From: Leptolyngbya sp. PCC 7375
Lineage (GTDB): Bacteria; Cyanobacteriota; Cyanobacteriia; Phormidesmidales; Phormidesmidaceae
Direction of reading: 5' to 3'
Assembly: GCF_000316115.1 (NCBI RefSeq)
Contig: NZ_JH993797.1
Location: 5,795,381-5,859,380, forward strand
Length of the DNA stretch: 64,000 nucleotides
Each line of letters opens with the position of its first letter. The first letter of the stretch is position 1. Below the pieces are notes generated by a model. The model saw only the letters and a program-made list of their open reading frames with translations. It was not told the DNA's origin and ran no database searches. Below, piece after piece: positions 18,407 to 26,255 of the stretch. Both the position numbers and the translations under genes were made by a program.

Positions 18407-19693
18407 ATGGTAAACACCACTACAACGATTCCCCTGTCCACCCATCCCTATGCCGAGGTTATTCATCGGCTCGAAGCTGGCGGCTCTATGTTGCCCGATA
18501 CCCCAGAAAATCTCATGCAGATTATCGGTATCTACAAAGCCTATGCGGTACCCATGGATTTTTACTGGCGGGATCTGTTGTACATTGGCGAACGAGTTTT
18601 TCTACAACCCCTGCCATTTTTCAAATATTTCATTTCTCAAGAGTATCTGGACCGTCAGAACACCTATGCAGGTGATCAGTCACCCTTAAGGATATGGCGA
18701 GGGGTGGGGGAGGCCCATCCCGAGCTACTGGAGTTCATGGCTAAGGGAGAAGGTAAGCGCAAGTGGCCCCGGTTGTTTCATCATCTAGGACATGACCGCG
18801 TCAATATGGAGTTTGCGGAAGCCTGCATGCGAGCAATGTTTTGGCATGAGGATCTCAATCCCAAATTTAACGAGTATCTCTATAGCGAACCCTATAAGGC
18901 CGCCGCAGATCGAGCAATTAAAGCCTATTTCAAAGGTAATCCAGCCATGCTGGGGCTTTATAAGCTCTTCCCCGACATGTTCTTAGAGCAAGTACGGCAG
19001 ATGTCATATTACGCTAACCTTGGCTTGTTTTGGGAAGTAATGGCCCCGGTGTTCTTCGAGATGTCTGACATCTATGATGAAGGTGGCTTTAAAGGGGTAC
19101 CCGATGCCATGGACTTTTTAGTAAATGGCATTTTTGCAGTGGCTGGTCGGCCCATCTATCACCATGTGTATATCGGTGATGAGTGCTTTGAAGTCATTCC
19201 TAAATCAGCTGGGTTTACCTGGCTTTATGAGGCAGCCCTGCCTTACGTGGAGGCCGTCTTTTATCGTACAGCCCCATTTCGAGGCACTAAATCCTACGAT
19301 GCCCAGGTGCATCAAGTGCCAGACCAGCAGCCAGAATTTCACTATGGCATTCTCTATGCCGATGTGTTTCCGGTGGGTAGTGCCGGTATTCCACCAACAC
19401 TGTTAATGCAAGATATGCTGCACTTTTTACCGCCCTATCTGCAGGACTATTACCAACAACATTGTCGTGGTGAAGACGATCAGCTGATTCAGCTAGGCAT
19501 TACCTTTCAGCGCTCAATGTATAACGTGACATCAGCGGTGATTCAAGCATTACGAGCGGCGTTGTACTATCCGCTAGATGATCCAAACCCAGAGCATCTG
19601 ATGGCCAACCGCAAATTTTTTGAAGCTCAAATGGATCGGCTCATACGCCCAGAAGCACGTCTGCGAGATATTCAGACTGCAAATTACCGCTAA
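18407..19693 (+). CDS. cupA: CO2 hydration protein CupA (ChpY)
   Basis: A 428-residue soluble subunit of NDH-1MS. It docks on NdhF3/NdhD3 and, with a zinc site, converts CO2 to bicarbonate on the cytoplasmic side of the thylakoid. Family features visible here are YAEVIHRLEAGGSMLPDTPE at the start, VPMDFYWRDLLYIGERVFL, FHHLGHDRVNMEFAEACMRA and YGILYADVFPVGSAGIPPTL. Length agrees with the Cup family. ChpX (CupB) is the close alternative, but the ndhF3-ndhD3-cupS context selects CupA. Confidence 0.95.
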   Translation: MVNTTTTIPLSTHPYAEVIHRLEAGGSMLPDTPENLMQIIGIYKAYAVPMDFYWRDLLYIGERVFLQPLPFFKYFISQEYLDRQNTYAGDQSPLRIWRGVGEAHPELLEFMAKGEGKRKWPRLFHHLGHDRVNMEFAEACMRAMFWHEDLNPKFNEYLYSEPYKAAADRAIKAYFKGNPAMLGLYKLFPDMFLEQVRQMSYYANLGLFWEVMAPVFFEMSDIYDEGGFKGVPDAMDFLVNGIFAVAGRPIYHHVYIGDECFEVIPKSAGFTWLYEAALPYVEAVFYRTAPFRGTKSYDAQVHQVPDQQPEFHYGILYADVFPVGSAGIPPTLLMQDMLHFLPPYLQDYYQQHCRGEDDQLIQLGITFQRSMYNVTSAVIQALRAALYYPLDDPNPEHLMANRKFFEAQMDRLIRPEARLRDIQTANYR

Positions 19694-19764
19694 GTATGTG
19701 TGTCTTGCCGCGTAGTGGCAAAAGCCCACGTTGAAGTTTATGTCCTCTGAATTTTGCTTTAATC

Positions 19765-20166
19765 ATGGCAACGATTGTCGATATCGCGCTTGAAAATCCT
19801 GGTTTTGAAACATTGGTGGCGGCTGTTAAGGCAGCAGGCTTGGTGGAAACATTGCAATCGGCAGGGCCATTTACGGTGTTTGCGCCCAATGATGATGCCT
19901 TTGCAAAACTGCCTCCCAATACTGTGAATAATCTGGTGCAGAATCCTCCTCAATTAGGCCGGATTCTTTGCTATCACGTGGTTTCTGGTCGTTGGGATAG
20001 TGCGCGTATCCGTGAGTTTTCCCAACTGACATCGGTGGAAGGTTCGCCCATTCCTATTCGTAGCCAAAACCCTCTAGAAGTGAAAAATGCCTCTGTGATT
20101 GCGGCTGATATCGAAGCCAGCAACGGCATTATTCATGTCATCGACAATGTGATTTTGATGGGGTGA
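19765..20166 (+). CDS. cupS: CupS, fasciclin-domain subunit of NDH-1MS
   Basis: A 133-residue single fasciclin (FAS1) domain protein, located fourth in the operon as in other cyanobacteria. Family motifs are FETLVAAVKAAGLVETLQSA, PFTVFAPNDDAFAKLP, a YHVVSG box, and the terminal NGIIHVIDNVILM. CupS binds CupA in the complex. Its TGA stop overlaps an ATG (sequence TGATG at 20164-20168) that starts a small downstream ORF. Confidence 0.95.
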   Translation: MATIVDIALENPGFETLVAAVKAAGLVETLQSAGPFTVFAPNDDAFAKLPPNTVNNLVQNPPQLGRILCYHVVSGRWDSARIREFSQLTSVEGSPIPIRSQNPLEVKNASVIAADIEASNGIIHVIDNVILMG

Positions 20167-20330
20167 TGCAATTCATGGGTAAAGTTTTGCAGGAACTTGA
20201 TCTGTTTTTTTGGATAGCGGCTCTGATGATCGCTGGGATGACGATAGTGGATGTGGCAGACATTCAGATGGTAAGTCCCTACAGCGACTTTGTTCAGGCG
20301 ATGACTGAGCCAGTAGACCCGATTGAATAA
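20166..20330 (+). CDS. Small single-span membrane protein coupled to cupS
   Basis: A 54-residue ORF starting at the ATG overlapping the cupS stop; a second in-frame ATG lies at 20175. It has one predicted transmembrane helix (FFWIAALMIAGMTIVDVADI) flanked by charged residues, then a short polar tail ending PVDPIE. The stop-start overlap suggests translational coupling with cupS, so it would be made with NDH-1MS. I do not recognise the family. It may be an uncharacterised small subunit or a chance ORF; the coupling and helix favour a real gene. Confidence 0.6.
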   Translation: MQFMGKVLQELDLFFWIAALMIAGMTIVDVADIQMVSPYSDFVQAMTEPVDPIE

Positions 20331-20497
20331 AAGCCGTTGCTGATTTAGAGGATGAATTGATCGATCACGTCGATCATGAATCTAAGCTTGAGCAATGAAA
20401 TCATACTGAGGATTAGCAACGCCTCATAAAACTTCTTAGGTAGTCATGTTGAAGCAATTCCGCGCTATGCTCAGATTTTTATGTAAAAATGTAAAGC

Positions 20498-21547
20498 GTG
20501 TGGATTACTTCATCTCCTACATCGGCTAAAAAGCCGACTAAAATTGCCCTCGGTAACTTTGATGGTGTCCATCTCGGTCACCAGCATGTTATTGAACCTG
20601 TTTTAACCCATAAGGGCGGTCTGCCCTCGTTGGTTTTAGCTGACGATATGTGTTTGCAGGCCGCTGCGGCATCTGGCTATAGTGATTTGCCTGGCGTAGC
20701 GTCTGCTTTTGAATCGTCGACATCTGGCTTTGCTGAGTGGGCGTCGGTAGTTACGTTTTTCCCCCATCCCAAAGAGTATTTTTCCGGTCAGTCGCGCTCG
20801 TTACTGACGCCGCTGGAAGAAAAAAGTCGTCAGTTGGCCTGTTTAGGGGTAGATCAACTCGTGCTGCTGCCGTTTGATGCGGCATTGGCTAACTTGGATG
20901 CGGCGATGTTTGTGGAAAAGATCCTGATTCAGAATTTGCAGGCGACGCATATTAGTGTAGGCAGCGACTTTCACTTTGGTAAAGGGCGCGGCGGGAATGC
21001 GGAGTTGCTGTATGAGATCGCAACCCGTCACCATATCCCAGTCACCATTGTTCCACTCCACAATGACATCGAAGGACGCATCAGCAGCTCCCGCATTCGG
21101 CAAGCTCTGGCGGATGGCGAACTAACCAAAGCCAATCATCTACTGGGGCGACCCTATGCCCTCAGCGGGCAAGTGACCTTAGGGAATCAATTGGGACGTA
21201 CGATTGGATTCCCAACCGCTAACCTCAAGTTGCCAAGCGATAAATTTATTCCTTGCCAGGGCGTTTATAGCGTTAAGGTATTTGGCATTCTATCAAATCA
21301 GAAACCTTTGCTGGGCGTCATGAACATTGGCAATCGCCCTACGGTCGCAGGCCAGGATTTGAGTGTCGAGGTGCATATATTTGATTGGGAAGGGGATTTG
21401 TACGGAGAGACTCTGACAGTTAGTTTAGAAAGCTTTATTCGACCTGAACAGAAGTTCGGCTCTCTAGAGGCCTTAAAAGAACAAATTGTCAAAGATTGTG
21501 TGACAGCAAAAGAGATGTTAAATACCTCCACATCACCGGTTACTTAG
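20498..21547 (+). CDS. ribF: Bifunctional riboflavin kinase/FAD synthetase
   Basis: 349 residues, GTG start (20498). It phosphorylates riboflavin to FMN and adenylates FMN to FAD. The N-terminal adenylyltransferase domain has IALGNFDGVHLGHQHVI, VTFFPHP and GSDFHFGKGRGGNAELL, then ISSSRIRQAL. The C-terminal kinase domain has GRTIGFPTANLKLP, GVYSVKV and LLGVMNIGNRPTV. There is an unusual insertion after the first HIGH-like motif (about residues 45-75). The 3' end overlaps the convergent AEC gene by 15 bp. Confidence 0.96.
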   Translation: MWITSSPTSAKKPTKIALGNFDGVHLGHQHVIEPVLTHKGGLPSLVLADDMCLQAAAASGYSDLPGVASAFESSTSGFAEWASVVTFFPHPKEYFSGQSRSLLTPLEEKSRQLACLGVDQLVLLPFDAALANLDAAMFVEKILIQNLQATHISVGSDFHFGKGRGGNAELLYEIATRHHIPVTIVPLHNDIEGRISSSRIRQALADGELTKANHLLGRPYALSGQVTLGNQLGRTIGFPTANLKLPSDKFIPCQGVYSVKVFGILSNQKPLLGVMNIGNRPTVAGQDLSVEVHIFDWEGDLYGETLTVSLESFIRPEQKFGSLEALKEQIVKDCVTAKEMLNTSTSPVT

Positions 21548-22429
21548 CCACAGCACGATGGGGAGTGTGCCTAGGCTGAGTAATGTAGACACGACAATGG
21601 TTCTAGCGACTCGCACTGTGTCTCCGCCCAGTTCGATCACCCAGATTAACGAATTCACTGCCACAGGCATAGCGGCTTGCAAGATAACAACTTGACGCTC
21701 AATGCCAGTGAGCCCCACCAGGTTAGCAATGTTAACTGCTATCAGGGGCGACACGATTAATCGTAGTCCTGCCCCCATGAGCTCGTAACGGCCAAATACA
21801 AACGGCGTTTCCGACAGCTGAATGCCTAGCATTAATAGAGCAACTGGGATCGCACCTTCACTTAAGAGGGTGACACCTCGATCGATCGATATGGGCAGCA
21901 CGGTGCTTGTGCCTTGTAAAATAAGCCCTGCGATCGCAGCCCACAAAACCGGTAAACACGCGGTATAGCGTAAGCCTTTAAGAATTCCCTCTCCTTTGAG
22001 CACGATAGGGAAGACGCTGGCGGTCATCAGGCTAGAGCCCACCAGGTAAACAATGGCGCGTTCGAGTCCGGCTTCTCCTAGAGAGAATAAAACAAAAGGA
22101 AGACCCATGTTGCCCACATTGGCAAAGATTGTTGTGGCGATTAGACTCTTTTTCTCATCTGATGAGAACTTGAGTACTTTACCCAGGGTGACGGCAAGTA
22201 GATAGAGTAGGGTGGTGTGGAGGACAAAGGCGATGAGGATTGCGATCGCATTGCCTAACTCTAATGTTGTTTTAGCTAAACTGTGCAGTACGAGCGCTGG
22301 CACTAATGCATAAATGCTCAACCGTGCTAAGGTTTGCCGCTCTAGCGTAAACATACGCCCCACCCAAACACCCACCAGTGCCACCAGTGCGATGGGCAGG
22401 ACAGCTGAAATTAAAATTCCCATACCCAA
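21533..22429 (-). CDS. AEC-family transporter (auxin efflux carrier type)
   Basis: 298 residues with about ten hydrophobic segments and a membrane transporter fold. Recognisable parts are the N-terminal LPIALVALVGVWVGRMF, the central FANVGNMGLPFVLFSLGEAG (the conserved NxGN-x-GLP motif), and IPVALLMLGIQLSE. Members export small organic acids or similar metabolites; the substrate is unknown. It is convergent with ribF and overlaps its 3' end by 15 bp. Confidence 0.9.
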   Translation of the reverse strand: MGMGILISAVLPIALVALVGVWVGRMFTLERQTLARLSIYALVPALVLHSLAKTTLELGNAIAILIAFVLHTTLLYLLAVTLGKVLKFSSDEKKSLIATTIFANVGNMGLPFVLFSLGEAGLERAIVYLVGSSLMTASVFPIVLKGEGILKGLRYTACLPVLWAAIAGLILQGTSTVLPISIDRGVTLLSEGAIPVALLMLGIQLSETPFVFGRYELMGAGLRLIVSPLIAVNIANLVGLTGIERQVVILQAAMPVAVNSLIWVIELGGDTVRVARTIVVSTLLSLGTLPIVLWLSNR

Positions 22430-22461
22430 GAACTTAAACCCTGAGTATCCTAACGCAGCTC

Positions 22462-22701
22462 TTAAACCTTCTGACCAATGTGAAAAGCCGAGACATAGGA
22501 AAGCTGTAGCTGGCCATCAAAATCCTGATCGATAAGAGCTTGTAGTCCGTCAAATAATGCTTCTCGGGTATGGGGCTCTAACTCTAAATAGGGTGAGTAC
22601 GTGGTTAATAACGTTAAATACTCCAAGGTTGTGTAGGTTACTTCAGATGTTTGAGTTCTTGATAATCCATGGTTGTCTAAGGCAAAGAACCGCCATCCCA
22701 T
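22462..22701 (-). pseudogene. C-terminal remnant of a SAM-dependent methyltransferase
   Basis: The 79-residue frame reads TYTTLEYLTLLTTYSPYLEL, then REALFDGLQALIDQDFDGQL and QLSYVSAFHIGQKV. This is the typical C-terminal extension of class I methyltransferases, but the SAM-binding domain is absent. Upstream in the same frame lies unrelated sequence belonging to the 60-residue ORF at 22677-22859. It looks like a deletion remnant. Confidence 0.65.
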
Positions 22702-22859
22702 TCATGTTTAGGATCTGGATAAAAGGTGATGCCGCTACCCTCGCCACCACCACAGCGAATGGCCACCAACCAACCGCCTGGCACCTTGGCCCTCCAGGCA
22801 CCTAAGCCACCAACTGGCTGGTTTTTACAGTCCAGCTTTTCCCAAATCAATGCCGACAT
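22677..22859 (-). CDS. Small conserved-looking protein of unknown function
   Basis: 60 residues, ATG at 22859. Rich in Gly and Trp: WEKLDCKNQPVGGLGAWRAK, then VPGGWLVAI and GITFYPDPKHEW. The composition looks like a real compact domain, and I believe similar short bacterial hypotheticals exist, but I cannot name a family. It overlaps the methyltransferase remnant by 25 bp, which suggests that the deletion joined the two. Confidence 0.55.
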   Translation of the reverse strand: MSALIWEKLDCKNQPVGGLGAWRAKVPGGWLVAIRCGGGEGSGITFYPDPKHEWDGGSLP

Positions 22860-22948
22860 CGTGATCTATGTTTAAATACTGGCCATAAGGTCATGGTATC
22901 GCCTAGTATCCTTAACTGGTGGGTTATCCAGAACACGACTTGGGCTCA

Positions 22949-23656
22949 ATGACAAAAACAGCGAACCAGACACGCGGCTTTAAACACTTAGACACCATTA
23001 CAGCTCTGTTTGTCACAGTACTGTTGATTTCTAATGTGGCATCGACCAAGATTGTCGATTTTGGCTTTTTTACCTTTGATGGTGGCACATTACTATTCCC
23101 TCTCAGCTACATTTTTGGGGATATCCTGACTGAGGTTTATGGCTATGCTCGTTCCCGCAAGGTGATTTGGACAGGGTTTATGGCTGCGCTTGTCATGTCT
23201 ATCACCTTTATGGTGGTGGGGGCGCTACCTGCCGCTACAGATTGGCCCCACCAAGAGGCCTATGATCAGATCCTGGGGCTGACGCCAAGGATCGTTATGG
23301 CTAGCCTGATTGCCTATGTCGTTGGTGAGTTTTCTAACTCATTTATTTTGGCCAAGCTGAAGCTGGCGACTAAAGGTCGACAGCTATGGATGCGGACGAT
23401 TTCATCTACGTTGGTGGGCCAGGTGTTGGATACAGGGTTGTTTATTGCGATCGCATTCTGGGGCCTCTTTCCTGCCAGCCTGATGGTGACTCTAGTTGTG
23501 TCCAACTACATCTTTAAGTGCGGTGTAGAAATTCTCTTTACCCCCATCACCTATGGATTAACCAGCTGGCTAAAACACCAAGAAAACGAAGACTTTTACG
23601 ATCGCTATACAAACTTTAATCCCTTTCATCTGCGGCCAGGTCCGATGTCTCGGTAG
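22949..23656 (+). CDS. Queuosine precursor transporter (YhhQ/VUT family)
   Basis: About 235 residues from MTKTANQTRGFKHLD (22949); a GTG ten codons upstream is possible. Six hydrophobic segments. Family motifs are ITALFVTVLLISNVASTKIV, GGTLLFPLSYIFGDILTEVY, GYARSRKVIW and the C-terminal block FKCGVEILFTPITYGLTSWL. It imports 7-cyano- or 7-aminomethyl-7-deazaguanine for tRNA queuosine. A HIP1 octamer lies inside the gene (near 23447). Confidence 0.92.
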   Translation: MTKTANQTRGFKHLDTITALFVTVLLISNVASTKIVDFGFFTFDGGTLLFPLSYIFGDILTEVYGYARSRKVIWTGFMAALVMSITFMVVGALPAATDWPHQEAYDQILGLTPRIVMASLIAYVVGEFSNSFILAKLKLATKGRQLWMRTISSTLVGQVLDTGLFIAIAFWGLFPASLMVTLVVSNYIFKCGVEILFTPITYGLTSWLKHQENEDFYDRYTNFNPFHLRPGPMSR

Positions 23657-23756
23657 ACCGGTATTGATTATCTTGCACATGTCTTACTATCAATAGTAAC
23701 GCTCTAACAAGGTCTCGACTACACTAGTGGTTATGTTGCTAACGGCCAGAGTTCCC

Positions 23757-24620
23757 ATGAGTCGTCGAGCTACCCCTAAAGAACATGTGAAGTTTTGGCG
23801 TGATCCGGTGTTGCGTGGTCTAGAAATGCTCCATGCCACCTATGTAACCTATGCGTTTTCGCGTCATGCCCATGAAGGCTTTGGCATTGCCATTGTCGAA
23901 TCGGGAGCCATGGAGTTTTACTATCGCGGCGCTAGCCATGTTGCGCCACCAGGGAGTGTGGTGATTACTCAGCCCGGTGAAATGCATACGGGGCAAGCTG
24001 TCTTGGAAACGGGCTGGACCTATCGCACACTCTTACCTGCTGTTGACTGGATGCAGCAAGCCGCAGCAGAGTTAAGCATGCGCTCAAGGGAAATACCCTA
24101 TTTCTCATCCCCCGTCATTCACGATCAGCATCTAAATCGACAGCTGGTTAATCTCCACCGGACCCTGGAAACATCACCCTCTTTTCTGGAACGAGAATCA
24201 CGATTTTTGTGGGGACTGACCAGATTAATTCATGGCTATTCTAGCCCTCACCCTCAACTTAAGGCGGCTGGCATCGAAAATGCAGCTGTTCAAACGATAC
24301 AGGATTATCTTCATTGTTACTACACTCGCAATATCTCCCTTGATGAGTTAGCAAATCTTGTGAATCTCAACTCATTTAGATTACTGAGAGTGTTTAAAAA
24401 ACAAGTTGGCTTGCCGCCTCATGCCTATCTCAATCACGTGCGTGTGCATCAGGCAAAACAACTTTTAGCGGCGGGACAGCCAATTGCTGAAGCTGCTATA
24501 GCCACTGGTTTTTCTGACCAAAGTCACCTGCATCGCCACTTTAAAAAAATGCTGGGAGTCACCCCTGGACAATATGCCCAGGGATGTCGGACCTCTGTCT
24601 GGAAGCAAAACAAAAGTTGA
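23757..24620 (+). CDS. AraC-family transcriptional regulator
   Basis: About 287 residues from MSRRATPKEHVKFW (23757); upstream in-frame starts at 23727 and 23733 exist. An N-terminal cupin-like effector domain (HEGFGIAIVESGAMEFYYRG, then PGSVVITQPGEMHTG) precedes a C-terminal double helix-turn-helix (NISLDELANLVNLNSFRLLR and PIAEAAIATGFSDQSHLHRH, then FKKMLGVTPGQY). It probably responds to a small molecule; the target is unknown. An AEC transporter or the downstream convergent SagB gene are possible targets. Confidence 0.92.
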   Translation: MSRRATPKEHVKFWRDPVLRGLEMLHATYVTYAFSRHAHEGFGIAIVESGAMEFYYRGASHVAPPGSVVITQPGEMHTGQAVLETGWTYRTLLPAVDWMQQAAAELSMRSREIPYFSSPVIHDQHLNRQLVNLHRTLETSPSFLERESRFLWGLTRLIHGYSSPHPQLKAAGIENAAVQTIQDYLHCYYTRNISLDELANLVNLNSFRLLRVFKKQVGLPPHAYLNHVRVHQAKQLLAAGQPIAEAAIATGFSDQSHLHRHFKKMLGVTPGQYAQGCRTSVWKQNKS

Positions 24621-24637
24621 TCCCCCTCTGTGGATGC

Positions 24638-25828
24638 TTAGGTCATATCTCCTACCGTTACTAAATATAAAGCGGCTTCTTCTATACCATCGATACCTAA
24701 TAATTCATTGAGTGCATCGTCGAAGAAAGCACCAACACCGCAAACACCAAGATCCAAGGCTGTAGCGGCTAAATATAAATTTTGACCTAGATGTCCGGCT
24801 TCCATTAGTACATAGCGATAGGTGCGTTCGTGATATTTCCAGCGAGTGCGTTGGAAAATGCCTGAGATCACAAAACAAACCTGTGCTTCGCCCAGAAACT
24901 CCTGGTTTAGACCGGCTCTGATAAGTGGCTGACGGAGGTCTCCAGATTGTACGAGTTCTAACCGATGCGGCTCCACAGCATGGTGATAAAGTCCTGGCTC
25001 TAACCCTTCGACGCGGTGGACAATCGGATAAATTTCTAAAGGATAGAGCGCTCCAGAAGAGGGCACTGTCCGAAACTCTCGCTCATCCCAGGTGATGCCT
25101 TGAGCCAGATATAACAATTGGGAAAGTGTATCTAGCGATATCTGGCTCTGGGGGTTATAGTTACGGCGTGATCTCCGAGTGGTTATAGTTGTCGCTAGAT
25201 TCAGCATAGTGATCGATGACACCTCTGAGAGGGGAAATCGGGGCAGTTCAATTTGCTGAGCATCTGGGTAAGTCTTGTACAGTGGTGGCGCTTGTCCCCA
25301 ATTGAAAATAGTGGCGATGGCTTCCCCATACCCAGGCTGACTCCACCTATGGTAGAGCTGCCCTATATCCTGATTGACATCAGAATTGACATCAGAATTG
25401 ACATCAGAGAGGCCACCGGGTTCCGAAGGAGAGATAAAACGCTCAAAGCCAATACCAGTGGCGATGGCCAAAATAAACAAAAGAAGATTACGGCGTCCGC
25501 TGTTTGGTAAGATGACTTGTCTAGGGGGAAGAGGTGGGGCCTCTGTTGATTGGCCTGTGGCTGTTGATTTGGGGTGAGCTTTGGTTAGGGAAGGTTCTTG
25601 AGGGCGATCTCGAAATCGATTGCTCATAAAGGCTTTAACCCGAGTCCAGGTTTGGATGAGATGAATTGTGGCTAGGGTGACCCACAAATACCCCACCTGA
25701 CTGTGAAAGCCAAAGTGATGCAGCCCCATTGTATCGGCGATGAGTCCGGTGATAAAAACGTAGATGCTGCTACCTATGAGCAGGGTAATCACCACATAGT
25801 CAAGATCGCGCCGTTTTACTATTGCCAT
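24638..25828 (-). CDS. Membrane-anchored SagB/ThcOx-type nitroreductase
   Basis: 396 residues. The N-terminus has two transmembrane helices (VVITLLIGSSIYVFITGLIA and VGYLWVTLATIHLIQTW, resembling DUF4405-type membrane modules) and a third near residue 113 (LLLFILAIATGIGF). The C-terminal FMN-binding domain has TTITTRRSRRNY, RTVPSSGALYPLEIYPIV, YRYVLMEAGHLGQNLYLAAT and GVCGVGAFFDD. SagB-like enzymes oxidise azolines in peptide maturation, but many stand-alone members have unknown substrates. No precursor peptide or cyclodehydratase is nearby. It contains a 12-bp tandem repeat (25373-25408). Confidence 0.85.
   Translation of the reverse strand: MAIVKRRDLDYVVITLLIGSSIYVFITGLIADTMGLHHFGFHSQVGYLWVTLATIHLIQTWTRVKAFMSNRFRDRPQEPSLTKAHPKSTATGQSTEAPPLPPRQVILPNSGRRNLLLFILAIATGIGFERFISPSEPGGLSDVNSDVNSDVNQDIGQLYHRWSQPGYGEAIATIFNWGQAPPLYKTYPDAQQIELPRFPLSEVSSITMLNLATTITTRRSRRNYNPQSQISLDTLSQLLYLAQGITWDEREFRTVPSSGALYPLEIYPIVHRVEGLEPGLYHHAVEPHRLELVQSGDLRQPLIRAGLNQEFLGEAQVCFVISGIFQRTRWKYHERTYRYVLMEAGHLGQNLYLAATALDLGVCGVGAFFDDALNELLGIDGIEEAALYLVTVGDMT
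25373..25408. repeat. Three tandem 12-bp repeats inside the SagB-like gene
   Basis: ATTGACATCAGA is repeated three times head to tail. In the protein (minus strand) it encodes SDVN repeats in the linker between the third helix and the catalytic domain. Repeat number is likely variable between strains because the unit keeps the frame. Confidence 0.9.
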
Positions 25829-25868
25829 AGGCCCTCACAAAGCGCTTGTCTAATAGTCTAGCGAGCAG

Positions 25869-26048
25869 TTGCGGGATGTGCGTAGGGCCTATCAAGAGTT
25901 TTTGAGCAAAGCATCCCGACGGCTAAGGAGTGCCACCTATGATGACAATGCTCTGTGCGGAATAAAACCAGCGCAAAGCTGGCTATGGGAGCAGATGCGC
26001 TGGTTGCTTCGGCAGCGACTACTATCCAAAATAAGCCGCCGAGCCTAA
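25869..26048 (+). other. Possible short ORF or gene remnant
   Basis: A 59-codon frame opening at a TTG reads LRDVRRAYQEFLSKASRRLR, then NALCGIKPAQSWLWEQMRWL and LRQRLLSKISRRA. The amphipathic, Arg-rich composition looks protein-like, but there is no good start or ribosome site, and two stops precede it. The rest of 25829-26255 holds only the promoter of the kinase gene. It may be the tail of a lost gene. Confidence 0.25.
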
Positions 26049-26255
26049 CTTTTATTAGAACCATTGCATCTAAGAAAGCATTAAGATCATTATGAGATCG
26101 CTCTCATGATTTGAATCGTTTGCATTGAATCACCTTGATGTAAGACTTGATGTAAGAAACGTATACTGTCCTGATAAAGATGACTAGAAGACGATATAAC
26201 CTCATATACTGGCAAAGTTGAATGACTAATGTTGAATCCTTAACGAACTGAGCTA

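Noticed and set aside
25858..26064. 68-residue ORF on the minus strand
   Set aside because: No ribosome site or family features; the opposite strand has the more protein-like sequence.
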